This document shows positions 1 through 5,639 of a stretch of 10,301 nt of DNA, one piece after another. Each line of letters opens with the position of its first letter. Positions within the stretch are counted from its first letter, which is position 1. Position numbers and translations under genes: made by a program. This DNA is from Oscillospiraceae bacterium (GTDB lineage Bacteria; Bacillota; Clostridia; Oscillospirales; Oscillospiraceae): the NCBI GenBank assembly GCA_017438675.1, contig JAFRUW010000085.1, positions 1-10,301 on the forward strand, in the 5' to 3' direction. Below the pieces are notes generated by a model. The model was given only the letters and a program-made list of their open reading frames with translations, made no database searches and was not told the origin of the DNA.

Positions 1-289
1 CATTGCCGGTACCGCAGGGAAAAACAGTCACTGAGGCATTATCGAAACCTGCCGCGCCGTTCACGCACTCATTGAAGGTGCCGTCACCGCCGCAGGCGTA
101 GACACGGAGCTCACTTCCCTGCTCCGATTCCTTCTTCACCTTTTCCACTGCGTCCCAAACCCCTGAGGTGATGTAAATCTCATAATCCTTTCCGCTGTCG
201 GCCATCAGGCTTTCGATCGTATCAATTGTATTTCTGTAATCGTTGTGCCTGCCCCCGGCGATGGGATTCACAATAAACAGGTGCTTCAT
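1..289 (-). CDS. Diacylglycerol/lipid kinase family protein (YegS/DagK-like), N-terminal part only
   Basis: The gene starts at 289 and runs off the left edge, so only the first 96 residues are visible. They show the nucleotide-binding half of the DAGK catalytic domain: an N-terminal beta strand ending in an Asn-Pro pair (residues 8-9), the GGDGT phosphate-binding motif (67-71) followed by a NECVNG-type helix start (73-78), and a PCGTGN segment (91-96). The family phosphorylates diacylglycerol or related lipids with ATP at the membrane face, and in Gram-positives DgkB-like members recycle diacylglycerol. The substrate cannot be told from this fragment. An AGAGGAAAG ribosome binding site lies just before the ATG. 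It sits 39 bases downstream of the RNA methyltransferase gene on the same strand and is probably cotranscribed with it. Confidence 0.88.
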   Translation of the reverse strand, partial: MKHLFIVNPIAGGRHNDYRNTIDTIESLMADSGKDYEIYITSGVWDAVEKVKKESEQGSELRVYACGGDGTFNECVNGAAGFDNASVTVFPCGTGN

Positions 290-328
290 TATTCTTTCCT
301 CTTTTTTCTCTTTCTAAAAGGATGATCC

Positions 329-1435
329 TCATCTGTACATAAAAAGGTCGCATTTTATCATACCGTTATACAGCTTCCTCTTTTTGTCCGCCGTGCGGCC
401 GAAGGTGCGCTCAAATTCGGTATGAGAGGACAGGATATACATTTTCCAGCCTTCAAGGTTTTTTACTGCCCGTCCGAAATCCCGATAAAGGATTTCCGCT
501 TCCCGCCGCTCCATGACACGCTCGCCGTAGGGAGGATTTGAAATTATGATGCCTCTGCCTTCGGGGGAAAACTTTCTCGCGTCGGCAGTCTCGAACTTTA
601 TATGGCTGTCAACACCGGCGCGTCTGGCATTTGCGCGGGCGATTTCAATAGAATCGGGATCGATGTCACCGCCGTGAATGTCATAGCTTCCGCGGAACTC
701 CCTGTCCCTTGCCTCGGTTTTTGCCTTCTCCCAGACGTCGCTTTTAAGCCACAGCCACTTCTCCGCCGCAAAATGTCTGTTAAGTCCCGGCGCTCTGTTG
801 ACCGCCGCAAGAGCTGCCTCAATAGGTATGGTGCCGGAGCCGCAGAAGGGGTCCCACACCGTTTCTCTGCCTCTGTATCTCGCAATTGACACCATGGCCG
901 CGGCAAGAGTCTCACGAAGGGGTGCTGCGTTGCCCACCGGGCGGTAGCCCCTCTTATGAAGCCCCGCTCCGCTGGTATCCAGATACAGCCAGGCAATGTC
1001 GTTCATTATCGCAAACTGCACCTGGTACTTTGCGCCGGATTCCCGGAACCAGCTTGTTCTGTATTTAAGCTTCAGCCGCTCGACTATTGCTTTCTTAACT
1101 ATGCTCTGGCAATCCGGAATTGAATGAAGATTGGAGTTCAGGGAGTGCCCCTTTACGGGGAATGCGCCGTCGATGGGGATATACTTCTCCCAGGGCATGG
1201 CCTTTACGCCTTCAAACAGCTCATCAAAATTCCCGGCGCCGGTGTGCCCCACAACAAGGAGCACCCTCTCCCCTGTCCGGAGATTGATATTCGCCCTGGC
1301 GATATCTTCCTTCGTGCCGCAGAACAAAACCCGTCCGTTTTCGGCGCGCACGTTTTCCATTTTCATTCTCCGCAGCTCATCCGCGGCAAGTCCCTCAAGG
1401 CCGAACAGACAGGGAACCGACATTTCAAAATCCAA
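329..1435 (-). CDS. THUMP-domain class I SAM-dependent RNA methyltransferase (RlmL/YpsC-like)
   Basis: A predicted 368-residue RNA guanine-N2 methyltransferase. The N-terminus carries the ferredoxin-like plus THUMP RNA-binding region (about residues 1-155). A conserved HKRGYR segment (160-165) leads into the Rossmann-type methyltransferase domain with SAM motif I, DPFCGSGT (195-202), and the catalytic NPPYGER motif (300-306). Relatives (the N-terminal half of E. coli RlmL, B. subtilis YpsC) modify 23S rRNA, and the exact base is an inference from family. The start is taken as TTG at 1435. A GGAAAGGA ribosome binding site lies 8 bases before it, and the resulting N-terminus aligns with homologues as I remember them (Cys-Leu about ten residues in). 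An upstream in-frame TTG at 1453 has no ribosome binding site, and an ATG at 1423 is a possible alternative. It is divergent from the DUF362 gene and followed by the lipid kinase gene. Confidence 0.9.
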   Translation of the reverse strand: MDFEMSVPCLFGLEGLAADELRRMKMENVRAENGRVLFCGTKEDIARANINLRTGERVLLVVGHTGAGNFDELFEGVKAMPWEKYIPIDGAFPVKGHSLNSNLHSIPDCQSIVKKAIVERLKLKYRTSWFRESGAKYQVQFAIMNDIAWLYLDTSGAGLHKRGYRPVGNAAPLRETLAAAMVSIARYRGRETVWDPFCGSGTIPIEAALAAVNRAPGLNRHFAAEKWLWLKSDVWEKAKTEARDREFRGSYDIHGGDIDPDSIEIARANARRAGVDSHIKFETADARKFSPEGRGIIISNPPYGERVMERREAEILYRDFGRAVKNLEGWKMYILSSHTEFERTFGRTADKKRKLYNGMIKCDLFMYR

Positions 1436-1443
1436 GGTGATTA

Positions 1444-1451
1444 TCCTTTCC
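1444..1451 (-). promoter_or_regulatory. Ribosome binding site fixing the methyltransferase TTG start
   Basis: GGAAAGGA on the minus strand, 8 bases upstream of the TTG at 1435. It overlaps the upstream in-frame TTG at 1453-1451 and so argues against that codon as the start. Confidence 0.65.
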
Positions 1452-1467
1452 AATGATTATTTTTATT

Positions 1468-1496
1468 AGAATATCACAAAGATATGGCAATTGCAA
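1468..1496 (-). promoter_or_regulatory. Candidate SigA-type promoter for the methyltransferase operon
   Basis: On the minus strand TTGCAA (1496-1491) is followed after exactly 17 bases by TATTCT (1473-1468), a 4/6 plus 4/6 match to the consensus. Transcription would start about 25 bases before the TTG start codon. The -35 hexamer is its own reverse complement and is shared with the divergent promoter. Confidence 0.45.
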
Positions 1497-1519
1497 TTAC
1501 TCAAATTCTCTGATAGAAT
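1491..1519 (+). promoter_or_regulatory. Candidate SigA-type promoter for the DUF362 gene
   Basis: TTGCAA (1491-1496), a 17-base spacer, then TAGAAT (1514-1519, 5/6 to TATAAT). The predicted transcript start is near 1525, followed by a short leader with an AAGGAG ribosome binding site at 1538-1543, 8 bases before the ATG at 1552. Confidence 0.6.
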
Positions 1520-1551
1520 GATCCGGTAAGTTTTTTTAAGGAGACTCAAGC

Positions 1552-2661
1552 ATGTCCGTTATTTCAATCCGCAAGACCCCGGATTATTCTCCGGAAGCGT
1601 TAAGCGCCGCCGTAAACGCCCATATGGAAGCACTGAATATCGAGGGCGATCTGTCTCATGATATGCGTGTGGCAATAAAGCCGAATCTTGTCTCCCCCCG
1701 CAGACCCGACACCGCCACTACAACACATCCCGGGCTTGTGGAAGCCGTGGTGAACTGGCTCCGGGACCGGGGGATAAATGATATAGTGATCGTTGACAGT
1801 CCCGGCGGACTATATACTGCCCAGACGCTCCGGAACACATACAGCACCTGCGGATACAGGGAGCTTGGGAGTATCGCGGAGCTGAACTATGACGTGAGCT
1901 GGCGGACTGCGGAAACACCCGAGGGATTCAAAAACCGCAGCTTCAACATCATCACTCCCCTTCTGGACGCGGATTACATCATCAACATGCCGAAGCTCAA
2001 GACCCACAGCATGATGACCTTATCCGGCGCGGTAAAAAACATGTTCGGCGCCATACCCGGCATCCAGAAGCCGGAAATGCATTACAGATGGCCCGACATC
2101 ATGGATTTTGCCAATATGCTGGCGGAGCTGAATCTCTTACTCAAGCCCAACCTCTCAATCGTTGACGCGGTTGACGGTATGGAGGGCAACGGTCCCAACA
2201 GCGGCAGCAGGATCCATGCGGGCGTGACCTTTGCCGCAAGGGACCCTTTCACCCTTGACAAGGTAATGGCGGATTTCATCGGACTTAAGGATGTGGAGCT
2301 CCTGGACAAATACGAGGAGCTGGGACTGATTAAGGAAGCGGAAATCGTCGGTGACGATCAGGCGGATCGGGTAAAGTTCAAATATCCCGATTCAAAGCCT
2401 CTCGATTTCACCGGCCATGTACCGAAGCTCCTGAGAGGGCCGGCAAAGTGGTTCCTCAATACCGCCCTCACTCCCCTGCCGAAGGTTGACCGATCAAAAT
2501 GCGTGGGCTGCGGCAAATGCGCCGAAAGCTGTCCTCCTCAGATCATCAGGATCAGGGACCGCAAGGCTCACTTCACATCCAAGGGCTGTATCTCCTGCTT
2601 CTGCTGTCAGGAAATGTGCCCGGTTCACGCGATAAGCATAAAACGCAGAGTAAACTTATAA
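1552..2661 (+). CDS. DUF362 domain protein with C-terminal 2x[4Fe-4S] ferredoxin domain
   Basis: A 369-residue protein. Residues 1 to about 290 match the DUF362 family as I know it: IKPNLV (42-47), a VDSPGG turn (81-86), NMPKLKTH (145-152), GAVKNMFG (159-166) and DGMEGNGP (208-215). A C-terminal bacterial-type ferredoxin module has Cys317, 320, 323, 327-Pro and Cys346, 349, 352, 356-Pro, the spacing of two [4Fe-4S] clusters. An extra Cys351 sits beside the second set. No signal peptide is visible, so it is probably cytoplasmic. The DUF362 domain has no assigned reaction that I can name. The fused ferredoxin suggests it passes or receives electrons, or senses redox state, which is inference. 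It is a single-gene transcription unit with its own promoter and terminator. The start is supported by AAGGAG 8 bases upstream. Confidence 0.88.
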   Translation: MSVISIRKTPDYSPEALSAAVNAHMEALNIEGDLSHDMRVAIKPNLVSPRRPDTATTTHPGLVEAVVNWLRDRGINDIVIVDSPGGLYTAQTLRNTYSTCGYRELGSIAELNYDVSWRTAETPEGFKNRSFNIITPLLDADYIINMPKLKTHSMMTLSGAVKNMFGAIPGIQKPEMHYRWPDIMDFANMLAELNLLLKPNLSIVDAVDGMEGNGPNSGSRIHAGVTFAARDPFTLDKVMADFIGLKDVELLDKYEELGLIKEAEIVGDDQADRVKFKYPDSKPLDFTGHVPKLLRGPAKWFLNTALTPLPKVDRSKCVGCGKCAESCPPQIIRIRDRKAHFTSKGCISCFCCQEMCPVHAISIKRRVNL

Positions 2662-2664
2662 CAA

Positions 2665-2707
2665 AAGCGCTCCGGCATCAATCGACGTCGGAGCGTTTAA
2701 TTTTTTT
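2665..2707. terminator. Bidirectional intrinsic terminator between the DUF362 gene and dapA
   Basis: A 10-bp stem (2665-2674 with 2689-2698, one G-T wobble) closes a 14-base loop. On the plus strand it is followed by AA and seven T (2701-2707), a good terminator for the DUF362 gene. On the minus strand the stem is followed by a shorter TTTT-containing run and can serve the convergent dapA. Confidence 0.8.
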
Positions 2708-2711
2708 GCGT

Positions 2712-3602
2712 TTATACCTTGAGCCCCTGTTCTCTCATGCGGGCAAGGAGAATCTCTTCATGGGCTTTTTCCATAGGTACCAGCGGCAGTCTCACCTTGT
2801 TCTCGCACAGTCCCAGAGCAGCCATGGCCGCCTTCACGGGAATGGGGTTCACTTCGCTGAACAGGGCGTTTACAAGGGGCACGAAGTTAAGCTGCATCTT
2901 GGCGGCGCCTGCAGTGTCGCCTTTAAACCAGCGCTCACACATCTCCACAGTCTCCGCGGGCATGATGTTCGAAAGTACGGAAACAACGCCCTGACCGCCA
3001 AGAGACATGATGGGAATAACGTGATCGTCATTGCCGGAGTATACGGCGATCTTGTCGCCCACGTAGGCCATGGTTTTGGATATCTTCGCGATATCGCCGT
3101 TGGCTTCCTTTATACCGGCGATCATGGGATGATCGGCAAGGGGTATGTAAGTCTCCGGCTCGATGGCGACGCCCGTTCTGGACGGGACGTTGTAAAGGAT
3201 CACCGGCTTATCCGATGCGTCGGCGATCACCGTGAACATCTCTATAAGGCCGTTCTGTGTCGTTTTGTTGTAATACGGGGTGCAGACCAGTACCGCGTCG
3301 CATCCCACATCACAGGCCTCTTTTGTCATCCATACGGCGTGAGCGGTATCGTTGGAGCCTGTGCCTGCTATTATCGGCGTCCTGCCCTTCGCCACAGTCA
3401 CCGCGTGTCTCAGCACCTGTACGTGCTCCTCATCGTTCAATGTGGCTTTTTCACCGGTAGTACCGCAGATTACAAGACCGTTGATACCAGCGCTTATCTG
3501 CAGCTCAATAATGTTGTCAAGCGCCTCGAAGTCAACTGTACCGTCCTTGTGAAACGGTGTAATGAGTGCCGTTGCCGCACCCTTAAATACCATATCCTTC
3601 AA
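2712..3602 (-). CDS. dapA: 4-hydroxy-tetrahydrodipicolinate synthase
   Basis: DapA condenses pyruvate with aspartate semialdehyde, the first committed step of the diaminopimelate/lysine pathway, in the cytoplasm. The 296-residue length is normal. The (beta/alpha)8 aldolase landmarks are present: the GTTGE motif (47-51, with the Thr pair of the proton relay), Tyr111 in the YYNK segment, the relay Tyr137 in YNVPSRTG with Arg142, and the Schiff-base Lys165 in GIKEANGD. The start is taken as TTG at 3602, because GGAGG (3610-3614) is 7 bases upstream. The in-frame GTG at 3608 is only one base from that site, and the ATG at 3593 is too far from it. The resulting start, MKDMVFKGAA, resembles typical family N-termini. 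No convincing promoter is visible directly upstream. It may be read from the rubrerythrin transcript past the hairpin at 3632-3667. Confidence 0.95.
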   Translation of the reverse strand: MKDMVFKGAATALITPFHKDGTVDFEALDNIIELQISAGINGLVICGTTGEKATLNDEEHVQVLRHAVTVAKGRTPIIAGTGSNDTAHAVWMTKEACDVGCDAVLVCTPYYNKTTQNGLIEMFTVIADASDKPVILYNVPSRTGVAIEPETYIPLADHPMIAGIKEANGDIAKISKTMAYVGDKIAVYSGNDDHVIPIMSLGGQGVVSVLSNIMPAETVEMCERWFKGDTAGAAKMQLNFVPLVNALFSEVNPIPVKAAMAALGLCENKVRLPLVPMEKAHEEILLARMREQGLKV

Positions 3603-3609
3603 TCGCACA

Positions 3610-3614
3610 CCTCC
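3610..3614 (-). promoter_or_regulatory. Ribosome binding site fixing the dapA TTG start
   Basis: GGAGG on the minus strand, 7 bases before TTG at 3602. Spacing rules out GTG at 3608 (1 base) and disfavours ATG at 3593 (16 bases). Confidence 0.75.
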
Positions 3615-3622
3615 GTTAATAC

Positions 3623-3685
3623 CATACGCAACAAATGTTGGGATTTATTCCTAAATCCCAACATTTGCTGTTTTTAATTCGTATG
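3623..3685. repeat. Perfect 16-bp inverted repeat with outer 6-bp arms (hairpin) between rubrerythrin gene and dapA
   Basis: Arms 3632-3647 and 3652-3667 are perfectly complementary over 16 bp around a four-base loop (TTCC on the plus strand). Outer arms CATACG (3623-3628) and CGTATG (3680-3685) are also complementary. A run of five T (3671-3675) follows the stem only on the plus strand, the antisense direction for both neighbouring genes. In the sense direction the stem is followed by TTGCGTATGG, a poor U-tract. It could be a partial terminator for the rubrerythrin gene, an RNA-processing or stability element ahead of dapA, or a block to antisense transcription. Confidence 0.7.
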
Positions 3686-3692
3686 CCGGGAA

Positions 3693-4370
3693 TCAATAAT
3701 TCTCTGCGTTTACCTCGAAGTAAGCCTGGGGATGATCGCAGACGGGGCAGATCTCAGGTGCGTTCATGCCGACAACGATGTGACCGCAGTTGCGGCATTC
3801 CCAAACCTTGACCTCGCTCTTTGCGAAGACCTGCTGCATCTCTACATTGGCCAGCAGTGCGCGGTAACGCTCCTCATGGTGCTTCTCGATCAGGCCGACA
3901 GCTCTGAACTTTGCGGCCAGTGCGGGGAAGCCTTCCTCTTCGGCTGTCTTTGCAAAGCCTTCGTACATATCAGTCCACTCAAAGTTTTCGCCGTCAGCGG
4001 CAGCGCCCAGATTCTCAGCGGTGGTGCCGATACCGTTCAGCTCCTTGAACCACATCTTGGCGTGCTCCTTCTCGTTGTCAGCGGTCTTGAGGAAGAGAGC
4101 GGCGATCTGCTCATAGCCTTCCTTCTTTGCTTTGGAAGCGAAATATGTGTACTTGTTTCTTGCCTGGGATTCGCCGGCAAAAGCGGCCTGAAGATTCTTC
4201 TCGGTCTGGGTGCCAGCGTAGGAGTTCTTTGCGGGAGCCTCTTTTGCGGGCTCTGCGTCAGCGATCTTCTCAAAAGCGTCGGCGGGCTGCATGCAGATGG
4301 GGCACTCAAATCCCTCGGGCAGCGGGCCCTCATGAACGTAACCGCAGATTGTGCATTGCCATTTTTCCAT
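3693..4370 (-). CDS. Rubrerythrin with N-terminal and C-terminal rubredoxin modules
   Basis: A 225-residue non-haem iron peroxidase. Rubrerythrins reduce hydrogen peroxide to water with electrons from rubredoxin or NADH-linked reductases, in the cytoplasm of anaerobes. Residues 1-35 form a short rubredoxin-like knuckle pair (Cys6, Cys9, Cys23, Cys26). An Ala/Pro/Lys-rich linker (about 37-50) joins it to the four-helix diiron domain (about 52-180), which has the GES segment with Glu67, EKEH (100-103), the TAEEEGF segment near 142-148 and EKHH (162-165). The usual C-terminal rubredoxin domain follows (Cys192, Cys195, Cys208, Cys211). Classical rubrerythrins have only the C-terminal module and reverse rubrerythrins only the N-terminal one, so this carries both. 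The start is secure (AGGAGG 8 bases upstream). It has its own strong promoter with a PerR-like element, 132 bases after trxA. Confidence 0.93.
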   Translation of the reverse strand: MEKWQCTICGYVHEGPLPEGFECPICMQPADAFEKIADAEPAKEAPAKNSYAGTQTEKNLQAAFAGESQARNKYTYFASKAKKEGYEQIAALFLKTADNEKEHAKMWFKELNGIGTTAENLGAAADGENFEWTDMYEGFAKTAEEEGFPALAAKFRAVGLIEKHHEERYRALLANVEMQQVFAKSEVKVWECRNCGHIVVGMNAPEICPVCDHPQAYFEVNAENY

Positions 4371-4442
4371 TTTAAATTCCTCCTGTGTTGTATTTTACTG
4401 AAAGATTCATTCTTTTTTCCGGATCAGGTTATTTGATTCGCC

Positions 4443-4457
4443 TTCAAATAATTTTAC
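4443..4457 (-). promoter_or_regulatory. PerR-box-like element overlapping the rubrerythrin promoter
   Basis: The 15-base minus-strand sequence GTAAAATTATTTGAA matches 10 of the 14 defined positions of the B. subtilis-type PerR box (TTATAATnATTATAA) and overlaps the -10 hexamer. PerR is known to repress rubrerythrin genes in clostridia. Binding here is inference, since AT-rich promoter sequence can match by chance. Confidence 0.35.
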
Positions 4458-4479
4458 ATGTTTTTGCCATGTTTGTCAA
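4451..4479 (-). promoter_or_regulatory. Strong SigA-type promoter for the rubrerythrin gene
   Basis: On the minus strand a perfect TTGACA (4479-4474), a 17-base spacer, then TAAAAT (4456-4451, 5/6). Transcription should start near 4444, leaving a leader of roughly 75 bases before the ATG at 4370. This is the best promoter in the window and fits a highly expressed defence gene. Confidence 0.8.
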
Positions 4480-4502
4480 TGATGAAAATACCGTGTGACG
4501 GG

Positions 4503-4820
4503 TCAATCCACCGACTGAAGCATATCCAGGATCTCGGTCTTTGTGTGAACCCCGATGATCTTCTTGGCCACCTTGCCGTCCTTTAAGGCGACAAGTGTGG
4601 GGATGCTCATGATCCTGAACTGCTGGGAAAGTACGGGCTCCTCATCCACGTTCACCTTGCCCACAAGAAACTCGGGATGCTCCTCGGCAAGCTCGTCCAC
4701 AATGGGAGAAACCATCCGGCAGGGAGCGCACCAGGACGCCCAGAAATCCAGCAGAACGGTCTTTTCGCTGTTCAGCACTTCATTTTCAAAATTCTCATCT
4801 GTAACTGTAAATACTGACAT
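4503..4820 (-). CDS. trxA: Thioredoxin
   Basis: A 105-residue cytosolic thiol-disulfide oxidoreductase of normal thioredoxin length. The active site is WCAPC (residues 30-34, Cys31 and Cys34), with Ala in place of the commoner Gly. The buried Asp25 precedes it and the cis-proline loop SIPTL has Pro74. It starts 26 bases after the FTR-like gene on the same strand and should be cotranscribed. No flavin thioredoxin reductase gene is visible beside it, so the adjacent FTR-like protein is the obvious candidate reductant (inference from context). GAAAGGA lies 9 bases before the ATG. Only a weak 4-bp hairpin (4491-4501) followed by TATTTT is seen after the stop, so some read-through into the rubrerythrin gene is possible. 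Confidence 0.95.
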   Translation of the reverse strand: MSVFTVTDENFENEVLNSEKTVLLDFWASWCAPCRMVSPIVDELAEEHPEFLVGKVNVDEEPVLSQQFRIMSIPTLVALKDGKVAKKIIGVHTKTEILDMLQSVD

Positions 4821-4846
4821 ATCATTTGTTCCTTTCGTTTTTTACT

Positions 4847-5047
4847 TTAATCCTTTGACTTGTAATAAAGCATGCAGTGGCAGTAGCCTTCAAAATCCGG
4901 ATCGTCTATCTGATCCCTGAATTCCTTGCACATACATTTGTTTTCAGGTATTATCTCCAGTCTGCAGGGACAATATCCGTTTTTCGCTTTAAGTCCTTCC
5001 CGGATCATATTGACGATCTCTTTGTTCTCGTTTAATCTTACAGCCAT
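4847..5047 (-). CDS. Small ferredoxin:thioredoxin reductase catalytic (beta) subunit-like protein
   Basis: A 66-residue protein with three Cys-x-Cys motifs: Cys26-Pro-Cys28, Cys38-Met-Cys40 and Cys56-His-Cys58. This order is the signature of the FTR catalytic chain, where a [4Fe-4S] cluster next to a redox disulfide takes electrons from reduced ferredoxin one at a time and reduces thioredoxin. In plant FTR the second motif is CPC and the gaps are about 16 then 8 residues. Here the gaps are 9 then 15 and the middle motif is CMC, so the fold may be a compact variant. No variable (alpha) subunit is present nearby. The gene directly precedes trxA. Its SD, AGGAGAGGTGAT, is extensive and well placed, which supports strong translation. 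The assignment rests on the Cys pattern and the neighbour. The physiological partner is inferred. Confidence 0.8.
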   Translation of the reverse strand: MAVRLNENKEIVNMIREGLKAKNGYCPCRLEIIPENKCMCKEFRDQIDDPDFEGYCHCMLYYKSKD

Positions 5048-5115
5048 ATGTGATCACCTCTCCTGAGTCAAGAATAACACGGCAGCAACCGCTTTTCTGT
5101 GATACAGTCACAAAA

Positions 5116-5574
5116 CTATATTGACCGTCTTTCATAGCTGAATCTGCCGTTATTTACTGCAAGTATTCCATAGCTTCCGGAGTAACCCAGACTGCCGGGG
5201 TTTATCACCGTCATGCCCTCCCGCTCCTCCATGTCGGCGGTATGGGTGTGACCGTAAAGGACCACGTCAGCCTTTTGACTCTTCGCGGCGCGGATAAGTT
5301 CCCATAAACTGCTTTTTACTCTGTATGTATGGCCGTGAGTCATGAATATCTTTACACCGTGGGTCACGAAAACAAGATACTTCGGAAGCTCAACGGAAAA
5401 ATCGCAGTTCCCGCCCACGGAGTATACCCCGATATCCGGGTACATGAGTCCCAAACCCCTGAGATCCTTGTATCCGTCGCCGAGATGGATAACGGCGTCC
5501 GGTTTTTCTGTATCAACCGCTTCCATAAGATAACTTGCCCTGCCGTGGGTATCAGATACTACAAGTATTTTCAA
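5116..5574 (-). CDS. YfcE/MJ0936-family metallophosphodiesterase
   Basis: A 152-residue calcineurin-like phosphoesterase with all the expected metal-binding motifs in order: Asp8-x-His10 (SDTHG), LGDG with Asp33, GGNCD with Asn56, THGH with His80 and His82, and the GHTH loop (108-111) followed by NPGS (125-128). The family hydrolyses phosphodiesters in vitro with two divalent metal ions. The natural substrate is unknown, and no neighbour here identifies it. The start is TTG at 5574, because CGGAGG ends 8 bases upstream and the protein then begins directly with the first beta strand. It is divergent from the small-protein cassette and 68 bases upstream of the FTR-like gene, with no clear terminator or promoter in between, so it may head that transcript. 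Confidence 0.9.
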   Translation of the reverse strand: MKILVVSDTHGRASYLMEAVDTEKPDAVIHLGDGYKDLRGLGLMYPDIGVYSVGGNCDFSVELPKYLVFVTHGVKIFMTHGHTYRVKSSLWELIRAAKSQKADVVLYGHTHTADMEEREGMTVINPGSLGYSGSYGILAVNNGRFSYERRSI

Positions 5575-5582
5575 AGCAGTAA

Positions 5583-5587
5583 CCTCC
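5583..5587 (-). promoter_or_regulatory. Ribosome binding site fixing the phosphodiesterase TTG start
   Basis: GGAGG on the minus strand, 8 bases before TTG at 5574. No ATG or GTG is available in frame at suitable spacing. Confidence 0.75.
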
Positions 5588-5601
5588 GCGAAATATCTGA
5601 A

Positions 5602-5607
5602 TATAAT
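5602..5607 (+). promoter_or_regulatory. Candidate -10 element of the small-protein cassette
   Basis: A perfect TATAAT about 33 bases before the ATG at 5640. No good -35 is found 16-18 bases upstream. On the minus strand TATATT (5605-5600) overlaps it and could be the -10 of the divergent phosphodiesterase gene. Confidence 0.4.
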
Positions 5608-5639
5608 GGGTTAGTGAAAAACAGTGAGGAGATGAATGA

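Noticed and set aside
1124..1469. Two overlapping open frames of about 110 codons antisense to the 5' part of the methyltransferase
   Set aside because: No ribosome binding site or family resemblance. The methyltransferase on the other strand has full domain motifs.
2499..3677. A 392-codon open frame on the plus strand antisense to dapA
   Set aside because: It lies entirely over the end of the DUF362 gene and the whole of dapA, whose protein has complete catalytic motifs. The antisense product shows no recognisable domain and is low-information, as expected for the mirror of a codon-biased gene.
3732..4436. A 234-codon open frame on the plus strand antisense to the rubrerythrin gene
   Set aside because: It overlaps a clear rubrerythrin gene that has a strong promoter and ribosome binding site. 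The antisense translation is Leu/Cys-rich without a start signal of its own.
4491..4501. Possible intrinsic terminator after trxA
   Set aside because: The stem is only 4 bp with a 3-base loop. The TATTTT that follows is suggestive but not enough to call a terminator.
5097..5113. TGTGA-TACAG-TCACA palindrome resembling a CRP/FNR-type operator
   Set aside because: The spacer is 5 rather than the 6 bases of the CRP site, Clostridia generally lack a classical cAMP-CRP system, and a short palindrome like this between two same-strand genes may simply be a small hairpin.
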